Assembly: GCF_011046245.1 (NCBI RefSeq)
Contig: NZ_CP049241.1
Location: 2,186,001-2,250,000 of the forward strand
Direction: 5' to 3'
DNA from: Allorhizobium pseudoryzae
Lineage (GTDB): Bacteria > Pseudomonadota > Alphaproteobacteria > Rhizobiales > Rhizobiaceae
DNA length: 64,000 bases
Shown here: positions 42,901 to 50,289 of the stretch, piece by piece
Layout: each line of letters opens with the position of its first letter
How positions within the stretch are numbered: position 1 is the stretch's first letter
Translations under genes and position numbers: made by a program
The notes under the pieces: model-generated
Seen by the model: only the letters and a program-made list of their open reading frames with translations
Database searches by the model: none
Told to the model about the DNA's origin: nothing

Positions 42901-43576
42901 GATCCGCGAGGACCGGAAGCTCGCCGATCTCCCCATCATCTTTCTCACCTCGATGGACAGTGCCAGCAGCGACGCCGCACTCGACACGTTGAACATCCAG
43001 GCGCATCTGATGAAACCGGCGCGCTCGCATCTCCTGCGCACGACGGTGGTCGAGGTGATCCGCTCCGGCCGCGCGCAGCAGCGCGAGGCGACGCGCCCTT
43101 CCTTGCTCCCGGCGAACGCCGTGGTGCAAGAGAACGAGGCTCTGAACGCTTCGCCTGATGCGCTGGAGGTCACCAGTGGCCTCGATGTGCTGGTTGCCGA
43201 AGACAATGAGGTGAACCAGATCGTCTTCACCCAAATCCTGCAGGGCATGGGGGTGGATTTCAAGCTTGTCGGCAATGGTGCGGAAGCCGTGGAGGCCTGG
43301 CGCCGGGAGCGACCCAACCTCATCCTGATGGATGTCTCGATGCCGGTGATGAACGGCCACCAGGCGGCACGGCGCATTCGCGAGATCGAGGCTCAAGAAG
43401 GCGGGCACGTTCCGATCGTCGGCATCACGGCACATGCGCTGGAAAGCGACCGCGACCTCTGCCTCGCCGCCGGCATGGACGACTATCTTTCGAAGCCGAT
43501 CAGCCCCGAGCTTCTGGAAGCCAAGATTGCCGAATGGCGCAGTGTGCCGCGTGCCGCCGGTGCCTCACGCCCGTAG
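39908..43576 (+). CDS. Hybrid sensor histidine kinase with PAS domains and two receiver domains
   Basis: Up to 1,222 residues; the first codon is a GTG at 39908, and an in-frame TTG at 39935 behind GGGGAA is an equally good start. Three or more PAS folds fill residues 1 to about 660 (INDLNVPAFIKDGALRYVAVNDAFARLHG; EDLPVAVFLRDSQRRLVYANAAYEGMLG; LDALPVGVAIFDRDLCIEYANP). The phospho-acceptor His is 695 (NMSHEIRTPMNGVLGMAELL), then an HATPase with NLVGNSIKFT and GTGLGLAI. Receiver Asp residues are 984 (LILDYQMPGMNG) and 1142 (LILMDVSMPVMNG). No membrane segment, so it is a cytosolic sensor. No cognate regulator adjacent. Confidence 0.93.
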   Translation: MVGDSSGNNLTNDGELLQRACERINDLNVPAFIKDGALRYVAVNDAFARLHGAERHQFVGRLSQEFGLRIEDEDCHERQRRTLVFGSDEIASVRDRSGRILHDIRIERFISEDDKAYLFAVFEEGEAKVAPVTARAEGGLREFSDAGVNLDMLGSALDLLDAGIGIFSETNQLLYFNDELANYFRSLGFELRTGNDLREVVEGIYDHHNGREPKPQDACDSRRDWIDGRMEILSRRNWQATEPLPDGRWLRSVNKRLDNGWLIILRLDVTEFKVQEMRLGKKIEEAEIYRAAFEDLPVAVFLRDSQRRLVYANAAYEGMLGDQRDRFIGQTEEEMFPGRAEIFRAENDRILNEGGSLEKSEDVPFRDGRSISAITRLGRISSPAGEPYIVGSITDVTLVRDAQKEAERLHSELQSILDALPVGVAIFDRDLCIEYANPMLNEFWRLEHENYRDWSGETYRSFLKFNFDRGAYVHEGVDFETLYERRVAMWRDTGPFKAFELSNIDGRCILVDRSHVADGKILISCVDITGIRKHQREVQEAREALDRHALMMHEATSAMSQGLLVLRNDAVFFANDALIDMLEVPAEKFEQGKDWLEAFDYQAERGDFGAEENAQSIRSRLLGQGQQRVPLKLSICIGGRRWVDIESKLSGSSNILVVFTDVTEVRQRERELEGLLMRAEAADRAKSEFLANMSHEIRTPMNGVLGMAELLSKSNLDTRQKTFTDIIMKSGNALLTIINDILDFSKIDAGQMALRQAPFDPVDAIEDVASLLSSSAAEKDIELIVRGADVHHTVMGDAGRFRQIITNLVGNSIKFTERGHVFIDIQSVVREEAEVALTIRIEDTGIGIPQDQLQKIFEKFSQVDGSSTRRHEGTGLGLAITSGLVELFGGKMAVESELGKGSVFTVSVILPIARQRVSNDQIAHSVQGARVLVIDDNAVNRRILTEQLRLWGFDCVAVDNGRDGIAVLRAAVEMGARVDALILDYQMPGMNGFAVARLIREDRKLADLPIIFLTSMDSASSDAALDTLNIQAHLMKPARSHLLRTTVVEVIRSGRAQQREATRPSLLPANAVVQENEALNASPDALEVTSGLDVLVAEDNEVNQIVFTQILQGMGVDFKLVGNGAEAVEAWRRERPNLILMDVSMPVMNGHQAARRIREIEAQEGGHVPIVGITAHALESDRDLCLAAGMDDYLSKPISPELLEAKIAEWRSVPRAAGASRP

Positions 43577-44284
43577 GGCGGATTTTGTCCCGCACAGCAT
43601 CTCGCGTTTGCCGGCAAAGCCCGGCCGCCGCTCGACGGTGAAGCCCGCGGCCTGCAGGTTTCGTCGGACGAAGCCGGCGGCGGCATAGGTCGCAAAACTG
43701 CCTCCCTCCTTCGTCTTGTCGAAGACGGACTGCATCAGGTCGAGCGACCACATGTCCGGATTGCGCGACGGCGCAAAGCCATCGAGATACCAGGCGTCGA
43801 AGGCGGGATCGGCTGCCGGCACCGTGTCTTCCGCCTTGCCGCAGACCACGGTCAGACGCATGGTCTCCGACAGGGCAAGATCGATGATCCCGCCCGGTGC
43901 TTCTGGCCAGGCGGCCACGAGTGACTGGCGCTCCCGGTCGATCTCCGGCCAGTGCGACAGTGCCTTTTCGATCTCTGCCGCCGTCATCGGATAGAGTTCG
44001 AAGGAGGTCATGTGCAGGATCGCCTTGCCGCGGTCCGCGCCCTGCCACTGGCGCCAGGTTTCGCAGGCATTGAGCCCCGTGCCGAAGCCCAGTTCGCCGA
44101 TCCGAAACGTGCCCTCGGATGGCCAGCGTTCCGGCAGTCCATTGCCGGCCAGAAACACGTGGCCGCATTCGAGGCGCCCATCGGTCTGGCAATAAAAGTG
44201 GTCGCCAAACTGGGTCGAATAGGGCATATCGCCCTCGCGCCATTCCAGCGCCTGTCCTTCCATCGTCGCGTCGGGATCTGTCAT
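43565..44284 (-). CDS. mnmD: MnmD-type tRNA U34 methyltransferase (MnmC methyltransferase domain homologue)
   Basis: 239 residues. The family start is LEWREGDMPYSTQFGDHFYCQTDGRLECGHVFLAGN, the SAM-binding loop is FRIGELGFGTGLNACE, and YLDGFAPSRNPDMWS matches the MnmC methyltransferase domain, which converts nm5U to mnm5U at the wobble base of several tRNAs. In enterobacteria this is the N-terminal half of bifunctional MnmC. Here the other half is a divergent gene starting at 44283, sharing two bases of start codon. The 3' end overlaps the hybrid kinase by 12 bases. Confidence 0.88.
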   Translation of the reverse strand: MTDPDATMEGQALEWREGDMPYSTQFGDHFYCQTDGRLECGHVFLAGNGLPERWPSEGTFRIGELGFGTGLNACETWRQWQGADRGKAILHMTSFELYPMTAAEIEKALSHWPEIDRERQSLVAAWPEAPGGIIDLALSETMRLTVVCGKAEDTVPAADPAFDAWYLDGFAPSRNPDMWSLDLMQSVFDKTKEGGSFATYAAAGFVRRNLQAAGFTVERRPGFAGKREMLCGTKSALRA

Positions 44285-45488
44285 GGGCGAATTCTCCTTG
44301 GGGCAAGCCGATAGTCCCCCAAAGGCCTCCGGTCAATTGCAGGACCTGCCCGGCTCGATCGATCTTCTGATCATCGGCGGGGGGGTGATGGGCCTGTGGG
44401 CGGCGGTGAAGGCCGAGCGGCTGGGCATCCGGACCCTGCTTCTCGATGCGGTGCGCCCGGCCTCCGGCGCGAGCGGCGGCCTGCTCGGCGCGCTGATGGC
44501 GCATATGCCGGACCAGTGGAACGACAAAAAGCAGTTCCAGTTGGAGGCGCTGGTGGACCTCGAATCGGAGGTGGCGGCGCTGGAGGCGGAGACCGGTCTT
44601 TCCTGCGGTTATCGCCGCTCCGGACGTCTCATCCCCCTGCCGAAACCGCATCTGCGGCCGCTCGCTGAACGCCGTGCCCCGGCAGCGGACGAGAACTGGC
44701 GGATGAGAGATCGCCGCTTTTCCTGGACGGTGCGCGATACGTCGCCCGATCCGGCCTGGTTGTCTCTCGACGCCTGTGCCTTCGGCCTCGTCGAGGATAC
44801 GCTTGCCGCGCGGATTTCGCCCCGCGGACTGACGGCGGCGCTGGTGGCTGCCATCGATGCGGGCCGACATGTCCGGCGGCTGGACGGGCTTGTCGTCCGC
44901 AGGCTTCTGCCGCGCGAGGCCGAGCTGGCCGATGGCCGCCGCATCGCCTTCGGCCATGCGATCGTGGCCGCCGGCACCGGCTCCTTCGAGCTTCTGGCCC
45001 AGCTTGGGGCGCCGTTGCCGCGGCCGCTCGGATCGGGCGTGAAGGGCCAGGCTGCCTTGCTGGAAGCCGAGATCGACCCTGCCCAGCCGGTGATTTTCCT
45101 GAACGGGCTTTATGTCGTGCCGCATGAGGATGGCCGGATCGCGATCGGCAGCACCAGCGAGGATCTATTCGATGATCCGCACAGCACGGACCAGCAACTG
45201 GAGGCGCTTCTTCGCCGCGCGATGACGCTTTCACCAAAACTTCAAGGTGCACGGGTGGTTGAGCGCTGGGCCGGCGTGCGCCCCAAGGCGATCGACCGGG
45301 AACCGATGCTCGGCCCGCATCCGGATGCTCCGCAAGTCCTTGCTCTGACAGGCGGTTTCAAGGTCAGCTTCGGCATTGCCCACAGGCTGGCGGATGCCGT
45401 GCTTTCGCCGCTTGGCGGTCCCGGTGCGGTCGTGCCGGACGGCTTTCATTTGTCGCATCACCTTCAGGTTGCGAAAGGCTCCGTTTGA
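44283..45488 (+). CDS. FAD-dependent oxidoreductase, MnmC(o)-like / DAO family
   Basis: Up to 401 residues. The FAD-binding motif IDLLIIGGGVMGLWAAVKAERLGIRTLLLD begins near residue 26, then ASGASGGLLGALMAHMPDQWN, a middle substrate domain and the C-terminal GVRPKAIDREPMLGPHPDAPQVLALTGGFKVSFGIAHRLAD. The DAO fold and the neighbour mnmD suggest it performs the oxidative step (removing the carboxymethyl part from cmnm5U). A plain amino-acid oxidase is the alternative. The ATG at 44283 overlaps the mnmD ATG; a later TTG start is possible. Confidence 0.8.
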   Translation: MGEFSLGQADSPPKASGQLQDLPGSIDLLIIGGGVMGLWAAVKAERLGIRTLLLDAVRPASGASGGLLGALMAHMPDQWNDKKQFQLEALVDLESEVAALEAETGLSCGYRRSGRLIPLPKPHLRPLAERRAPAADENWRMRDRRFSWTVRDTSPDPAWLSLDACAFGLVEDTLAARISPRGLTAALVAAIDAGRHVRRLDGLVVRRLLPREAELADGRRIAFGHAIVAAGTGSFELLAQLGAPLPRPLGSGVKGQAALLEAEIDPAQPVIFLNGLYVVPHEDGRIAIGSTSEDLFDDPHSTDQQLEALLRRAMTLSPKLQGARVVERWAGVRPKAIDREPMLGPHPDAPQVLALTGGFKVSFGIAHRLADAVLSPLGGPGAVVPDGFHLSHHLQVAKGSV

Positions 45489-45585
45489 CCACGCATCCGT
45501 GTCGTCAATCTGTCACGCAAATCACCTAGATCCTCGCCCAACCCGAAGAATGGGGGCCTGGGGCAGGGCGACAGGGAGGTGACGG

Positions 45586-46293
45586 ATGCGCTACGCCATC
45601 AATTTTACGCCGCCAGCGAGCGATCCGCTGACGATTGCCGCCTCGCAGTGGCTGGGGCGCAATGCGTTTTCCGGCGAAGCCATGGAATCGCCTGCCATCC
45701 GCGGCCTTGATCTGCACGAGATCGCCTTCAATACCGCCGTCCCGCGGCGTTACGGTTTTCACGGCACGCTGAAGCCGCCGTTTCGGCTGGCGGATGGGAT
45801 CGCCGAGCCGCTGCTGCTGCGCAACCTGATGCATTTCGCCGGTCAGTACGAGCGTTTCTGCCTGCCGAGGCTGGAACTGGCACGGCTCAGCAATCGCTTT
45901 GCGCTGATGCCGAGCGAACCGAGCGAGCCGCTGCATCATCTGGCGAGCGCGGTCGTGCAGCATTTCGATGCCTTTCGCGCACCGCTTTCCGATGCGGAAC
46001 TGGAGCGTGCCGACACCGGCCACCTCTCGGCCTCGCAATTCGCCAACCTGCATCGCTGGGGCCATCCGCATGTGATGGACGAATTCCGCTTCCACATGAC
46101 GCTGACCGGTGCGGTGGCGCCGCAGTGGATTGACCGCTTCGAAGAGGTGCTGCGCCGGTATTTCGAGCCGCATCTCGAGCGGCCGCTGGAGGTGGCGAAC
46201 CTTGCGCTGTTCGTCGAGACGGAGCCCGGAGCACCCTTCCTCGTGCATTCGCTGCATCCGCTCGGCAGCGTTGCCTCCCGCCGCATCGCCTGA
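45586..46293 (+). CDS. DUF1045 family 2H-phosphoesterase-like protein
   Basis: 235 residues. Two histidine motifs of the 2H phosphodiesterase fold are present: GFHGTLKPPF (about 58-67) and FRFHMTLTGAV (about 167-177). The family (putative phosphonate metabolism protein) normally sits in phn operons, yet no phn gene is in this window. GGGAGGTGACGG upstream fixes the start at 45586. It precedes the allantoinase gene by 88 bases, so it may share a transcript with the purine operon or be independent. Substrate unknown. Confidence 0.85.
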   Translation: MRYAINFTPPASDPLTIAASQWLGRNAFSGEAMESPAIRGLDLHEIAFNTAVPRRYGFHGTLKPPFRLADGIAEPLLLRNLMHFAGQYERFCLPRLELARLSNRFALMPSEPSEPLHHLASAVVQHFDAFRAPLSDAELERADTGHLSASQFANLHRWGHPHVMDEFRFHMTLTGAVAPQWIDRFEEVLRRYFEPHLERPLEVANLALFVETEPGAPFLVHSLHPLGSVASRRIA

Positions 46294-46381
46294 ACCAAGA
46301 CTGTTTGCAGCGCATCATTGCGTCTCGACATCCGACGCCAGAATGCTACCGTCAGGTCACTGTTTCAGAAGGTGATTTTCG

Positions 46382-47305
46382 ATGGTGGCAGAACCCTATC
46401 CGCGCAATCTCATTGGTTATGGCCGCAACATCCCGGACCCGAAATGGCCGGGTGGGGCGCATGTGGCCGTGCAGTTCGTCATCAATTACGAGGAAGGCGG
46501 CGAAAGCTGTATTCTCGATGGCGATCCGGCTTCGGAAAACCTGTTGTCGGAAATCGTCGGTGCTAGCCCCTGGCCGGGCCAGCGCAATCTCAACATGGAG
46601 AGCATCTACGAATACGGCTCGCGTGCCGGCTTCTGGCGCCTGCACCGGCTGTTCACGGGCTTGAACGTGCCCTGCACCGTCTATGGCGTGACGCTCGCCA
46701 TGCTGCGCAATCCGGATGCGGTTGCCGCGATGAACGAGGCGGGCTGGGAAATCGCCAGCCACGGTTATCGCTGGCACGAATATAAGGATTATCCGGAAGC
46801 GCTCGAGCGCCAGCACATTCTCGATGCCGTGCGCCTGCACACGGAAGTGGCCGGCGAGCGGCCTTACGGCATGTACCAGGGCAAGCCCTCCATGAACACG
46901 CTGCGACTGGTGCAGGAAGAGGGCGGTTTCCTCTATTCCTCCGACAGTTACGCCGATGATCTGCCCTTCTGGGTCAAGGGCGTCGATGGCAAGCCCTTTC
47001 TGATCATCCCCTACACGCTGGATGCCAACGACATGCGGTTTGCGACGCCGCAGGGTTTCAACTCCGGCGACCAGTTCTATACTTACCTGAAGGACACGTT
47101 TGACGCGCTCTATCAGGAAGGCCAGGAAGGCGCGCCAAAGATGATGTCTGTCGGCCTGCACTGCCGCCTTGTCGGGCGGCCCGGCCGCATCGCCGCGCTG
47201 AAGCGCTTCATGGAATATGTGCTCGGGCACGAGAAGGTGTGGATCCCGAAACGCATCGAGATCGCCCATCACTGGCACGAGCACCACAGACCGGACAGTC
47301 TCTGA
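46382..47305 (+). CDS. puuE: Allantoinase PuuE (polysaccharide-deacetylase-like fold)
   Basis: 307 residues. Opens allantoin to allantoate using the NodB-like fold, not the classic amidohydrolase fold. The family stretches YPRNLIGYGRNIPDPKWPGGAHVAVQFVINYEEGGE, ASHGYRWHEYKDYPEA and SVGLHCRLVGRPGRIAALKRFMEYV are present. First gene of the puuE-uraD-[MNT-HEPN]-allA-uraH operon, with uraD three bases on. GAAGGTG upstream is the ribosome site. PuuE is known from Pseudomonas and rhizobia. Confidence 0.93.
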   Translation: MVAEPYPRNLIGYGRNIPDPKWPGGAHVAVQFVINYEEGGESCILDGDPASENLLSEIVGASPWPGQRNLNMESIYEYGSRAGFWRLHRLFTGLNVPCTVYGVTLAMLRNPDAVAAMNEAGWEIASHGYRWHEYKDYPEALERQHILDAVRLHTEVAGERPYGMYQGKPSMNTLRLVQEEGGFLYSSDSYADDLPFWVKGVDGKPFLIIPYTLDANDMRFATPQGFNSGDQFYTYLKDTFDALYQEGQEGAPKMMSVGLHCRLVGRPGRIAALKRFMEYVLGHEKVWIPKRIEIAHHWHEHHRPDSL

Positions 47306-47307
47306 TC

Positions 47308-47805
47308 ATGAACAGAACCGAATTCGTTGACCGCTTCGGCGGTGTTTTCGAGCACTCGCCTTTCATCGCCGAGCGCGCCTATGACGATGATCTGGTGCGG
47401 GGCGACAACCTGACCGTGGACCGCGTGCATGCGGGCCTCGTTGCCGTCTTTCGTGTCGCAAGCGAGGAGGAGCGGCTCGGCGTGCTGCGCGCCCATCCGG
47501 ATCTGGCCGGAAAGCTCGCCATCGCCGGCGAGTTGACGGAGGACAGCCGCAAGGAGCAGGCGGGCGCCGGGCTCGATCGGCTGAGCGCGGACGAGCACGC
47601 CCGCTTCACCGAACTCAACACTGCCTATGTGGAAAAATTCGGCTTTCCGTTCATCATTGCGGTGAAGGGCCTGACGAAGGACGACATTCTCGCGGCCTTC
47701 GAAAAGCGCATCCACAACAGCCGTGAAGACGAGTTTGCGACCGCCTGCGGGCAGGTGGAGCGGATCGCGCTTCTGCGGCTTGAAAGCCTGCTGCCGTCGG
47801 CGTGA
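47308..47805 (+). CDS. uraD: OHCU decarboxylase
   Basis: 165 residues from the ATG at 47308. Converts 2-oxo-4-hydroxy-4-carboxy-5-ureidoimidazoline to S-allantoin, the last step of urate-to-allantoin conversion. FVDRFGGVFEHSPFIAERAY, RAHPDLAGKLAI (the His-Pro-Asp loop), LTEDSRKEQAGAGLDRLS and FPFIIAVKGLTKDDILAAFEKRI are the family signatures, with the catalytic His in the active-site loop. Two bases separate it from puuE. Downstream a nucleotidyltransferase/HEPN pair intervenes before allA. Confidence 0.94.
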   Translation: MNRTEFVDRFGGVFEHSPFIAERAYDDDLVRGDNLTVDRVHAGLVAVFRVASEEERLGVLRAHPDLAGKLAIAGELTEDSRKEQAGAGLDRLSADEHARFTELNTAYVEKFGFPFIIAVKGLTKDDILAAFEKRIHNSREDEFATACGQVERIALLRLESLLPSA

Positions 47806-47838
47806 GAATGAGGTAGGTTATGCCGACAGGAGTTCATC

Positions 47839-48129
47839 ATGCGACCGTCTGAAGTGCTGAACGAGAATAGGCAGGCCATTCGCGCGCTCGCGGTTCGTCA
47901 TCGCGTGGCCAATCCGCGTGTTTTCGGCTCCGTCGCCCGCGGTGAGGATCGCGAGGACAGCGACCTCGACATTCTCGTTGACACACTGGAGGAGACGACC
48001 CTCTTCGATCTCGGCGGTTTGCAGCATGATCTGGAAACCCTGCTGCAGCGGCGTATCGATCTCGCCACCAGCAAGGGGCTGCGACCGAAAGTCAGAGACC
48101 GCGTTCTGGCCGAGGCCGTTGCGATATGA
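47839..48129 (+). CDS. MNT-type minimal nucleotidyltransferase (antitoxin-like)
   Basis: 96 residues. The active-site motif VFGSVARGEDREDSDLDILVD (Gly30, Ser31, Asp42, Asp44) is complete. Proteins of this type (MntA) neutralise HEPN partners by adding AMP to a tyrosine. It overlaps the HEPN gene by four bases (ATGA). The pair lies between uraD and allA, all on one strand, so the module was inserted into a purine operon. GACAGGAG upstream of 47839 is a good ribosome site. Confidence 0.88.
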   Translation: MRPSEVLNENRQAIRALAVRHRVANPRVFGSVARGEDREDSDLDILVDTLEETTLFDLGGLQHDLETLLQRRIDLATSKGLRPKVRDRVLAEAVAI

Positions 48130-48494
48130 GCCGCGATCTGGACCGTCTGCTGGATTCGATTGACCATTTGATGGAGATTTGCACCGAGACGGGCGCATTC
48201 ATCGAGGGAATGACGGCGGAGGGTTTTCGTGCCGATCGCCTTCGCCAGCGTGCAGTCAGCATGGACCTTGTGATCATCGGCGAAATTGCCGCCGACATCC
48301 TGAAGCGCAACCCCGATTTTGCAGCGGACCATCCGGAGATCGGATGGACGGTACTCGTCGATCTTCGCAATCACATTCAGCGGGACCATTCGAGCGTCGA
48401 TCCGGCGGCGCTATGGGCTGCGGCCATTGGTGCCGTGCCCCAACTTCTCTCCCAGTTGCGCGCTCTGCGCCACTTCAATGCCCAAGGTGAATAA
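48126..48494 (+). CDS. HEPN (DUF86/HepT-like) protein with altered active site
   Basis: 122-residue helical protein. HepT toxins carry RX4HXY (for example RNxxxHxYxxVD). The aligned segment here is LRNHIQRDHSSVD with no gap: Arg81 is kept, but the catalytic His is Arg86 and the AMP-acceptor Tyr is His88. A shifted RX6H (Arg81-His88) could still fit the loose HEPN pattern. Nuclease activity and AMPylation are therefore doubtful. It overlaps the MNT gene and is followed after seven bases by allA. Confidence 0.85.
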   Translation: MSRDLDRLLDSIDHLMEICTETGAFIEGMTAEGFRADRLRQRAVSMDLVIIGEIAADILKRNPDFAADHPEIGWTVLVDLRNHIQRDHSSVDPAALWAAAIGAVPQLLSQLRALRHFNAQGE

Positions 48495-48501
48495 TCAAGA
48501 C

Positions 48502-49008
48502 ATGCCCAAGACACTTGCCATCCGCCCGCTGACGCGCGACGCCTTTCTGCCCTTCGGCCAGGTGATCGAAGCCGATCCCGCCACCATGAAACTCATCAAT
48601 GGCGGCAATACCGAGCGGTTTCATGCGCTGGCGGAAGCGGAAGCAGCGGGCGAGGGCGCCCGCGTCATCCTCAACATCTTTCGCGGCAAGCCGCGCGCCT
48701 TTCCCTATGCGTTGACCATGATGGAGCGCCATCCCTTCGGCAGCCAGAGCTTTTCGCCGCTCAACGGACGACCCTATCTCGTCGTTGTATCGGAGGATAA
48801 AAATGGCCGTCCGGGTGAGCCGCAGGTGTTTCTGGCGCAGGGCGACCAGGGGGTGAACTACCGCGCCAATGTCTGGCATCATCCGCTGATGACGATCGAC
48901 GCAGTTTCGGATTTTCTGGTTGTCGATCGCGACGGGCCGGGCAACAATCTGGAAGAATTCTACTTTGATGAACCCTTCATCATCACCGCACCCATTCTCA
49001 GCGAGTAG
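48502..49008 (+). CDS. allA: Ureidoglycolate lyase
   Basis: 168 residues from the ATG at 48502. Splits ureidoglycolate to glyoxylate and urea. Family stretches: IRPLTRDAFLPFGQVIEAD, INGGNTERFHAL, ALTMMERHPFGSQSFSPLNGRPYLVVV and RANVWHHPLMTID (cupin-like His pair). It lies directly after the HEPN gene and three bases before uraH. The reaction that would supply ureidoglycolate (allantoate amidohydrolase) is not encoded next to it. Confidence 0.93.
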   Translation: MPKTLAIRPLTRDAFLPFGQVIEADPATMKLINGGNTERFHALAEAEAAGEGARVILNIFRGKPRAFPYALTMMERHPFGSQSFSPLNGRPYLVVVSEDKNGRPGEPQVFLAQGDQGVNYRANVWHHPLMTIDAVSDFLVVDRDGPGNNLEEFYFDEPFIITAPILSE

Positions 49009-49011
49009 ACC

Positions 49012-49368
49012 ATGACCGGACTCACCACCCATGTTCTCGACACCGCGCTTGGCAAACCCGCCGAAGGGCTCGCGATCGATCTCTATCACCTGGAGGGTGA
49101 TGCCCGTACGCTCCTGAAGACGGTGACCACCAATGCCGATGGCCGCGTTGACGGCGGGCCGATCCTGATCGGCGAGAGTTTTCGAAAGGGAACGTATGAG
49201 CTGGTCTTTCACGCCGGGGATTACCTGCGTCGCAGCGGCGCAACCCTTGCCGAACCCGCCTTCCTCGACGTCATTCCGATCCGGTTTGGTATTGCCGATG
49301 AGACCGGCCATTATCATGTGCCGCTGTTGATCTCGCCCTACGGTTATTCCACCTATCGCGGCAGCTGA
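49012..49368 (+). CDS. uraH: 5-hydroxyisourate hydrolase (transthyretin-like)
   Basis: 118 residues, cytosolic (no signal peptide). Hydrolyses 5-hydroxyisourate to OHCU, the substrate of UraD. The conserved start [22 protein letters not shown], the Arg of [10 protein letters not shown], the His of [17 protein letters not shown] and the terminal YRGS all fit the family. It receives product from PuuD, encoded 4.6 kb away on the other strand. The following phosphoesterase gene starts right after its stop. Confidence 0.95.
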   Translation: MTGLTTHVLDTALGKPAEGLAIDLYHLEGDARTLLKTVTTNADGRVDGGPILIGESFRKGTYELVFHAGDYLRRSGATLAEPAFLDVIPIRFGIADETGHYHVPLLISPYGYSTYRGS

Positions 49369-49369
49369 G

Positions 49370-50116
49370 ATGCGCCTGGCCGCCATCGCCGACGTTCACG
49401 GAAACTGCGCGGCGCTGGAGGCGGTTCTGGCGGATATCGCGGCGCAGGATATTACGACGGACGCGATCGTCAATCTCGGCGACTGCCTGTCGGGGCCGCT
49501 GGAAGCCGGTCGGACGGCGGATCTGCTGCTGTCACTCGATCTGGTGACGGTGCGTGGCAACCATGATCGATACCTGATCGAGCACGCCGAAAACGCCATG
49601 CACTCTTGGGAGGCGGATGCCTTCCAGCAACTGACGCCCAGACATCTCGACTGGCTGCGCAGCCTGCCGTTCTCGCGTGTGTGGCAGGACGCGGTGTTTC
49701 TCTGCCACGCGACGCCGAAGGACGATCAGACCTACTGGATGGAGGAGGTCAAGCCGGATGGTTCGGTCTGCCTGAAGCCGCTGGCCGAGATCGAGCATCT
49801 CGCCGAGGGGATTTCGCAGGCGCTTATTCTCTGCGGTCATTCGCATCTTCCGCGTGCCGTGCGCCTGTCGGACGGACGCCTGATCGTCAATCCCGGCAGC
49901 GTCGGCTGCCCGGCCTATGATGACGATACGCCCCATTATCACCGCGTCGAAGCCGGCACGCCGATGGCCTCCTATGCAATCTGCGAGCGCCACGCCGGCA
50001 CCTGGTCCGTCACCTTCCGGCTGGTGCCGTACGACCACATGAGCCAGTCACGACTTGCGGCCAGGAACGGTCGCCCCGCCTGGGAGGCGGGGCTGGCGAC
50101 GGGGTGGCTGGGGTAG
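49370..50116 (+). CDS. Calcineurin-like metallophosphoesterase (YfcE/MJ0936 type)
   Basis: 248 residues. The two-metal site is complete: IADVHGN (residues 5-11), LGDCLSGP, RGNHDRY, FLCHATP and CGHSHLPRAV, followed by VNPGSVGCP. No signal peptide or membrane segment, so it is cytosolic. The gene starts one base after the uraH stop and is likely the operon end. Substrate unknown; phosphodiesters such as cyclic nucleotides are typical. Link to purine breakdown is only positional. Confidence 0.88.
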   Translation: MRLAAIADVHGNCAALEAVLADIAAQDITTDAIVNLGDCLSGPLEAGRTADLLLSLDLVTVRGNHDRYLIEHAENAMHSWEADAFQQLTPRHLDWLRSLPFSRVWQDAVFLCHATPKDDQTYWMEEVKPDGSVCLKPLAEIEHLAEGISQALILCGHSHLPRAVRLSDGRLIVNPGSVGCPAYDDDTPHYHRVEAGTPMASYAICERHAGTWSVTFRLVPYDHMSQSRLAARNGRPAWEAGLATGWLG

Positions 50117-50139
50117 TGCGGGCCAGAAACGCGTTGCAC

Positions 50140-50270
50140 GACCCCTCATCCGCCCTTCGGGCACCTTCTCCCCGAGGGGAGAAGGGTGAGAGGCCGCGCC
50201 GTTCGCGGATCGCCTCTCCCTCAAGGGAGAGGGTGGCCGAGCAAAGCGGAGGCCGGGTGAGGGCGCGCTC
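50140..50270. repeat. Intergenic mosaic repeat cluster
   Basis: Between two convergent genes lie CTTCTCCCCGAGGGGAGAAG, GGCCGCGCCGTTCGCGGATC and CTCTCCCTCAAGGGAGAG, three short palindromes of the same rhizobial mosaic family as at 7402-7456 and 7919-7985. No coding frame. It may act as a bidirectional transcript end. Confidence 0.7.
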
Positions 50271-50289
50271 GCCCCGAACAGCGATGGCT

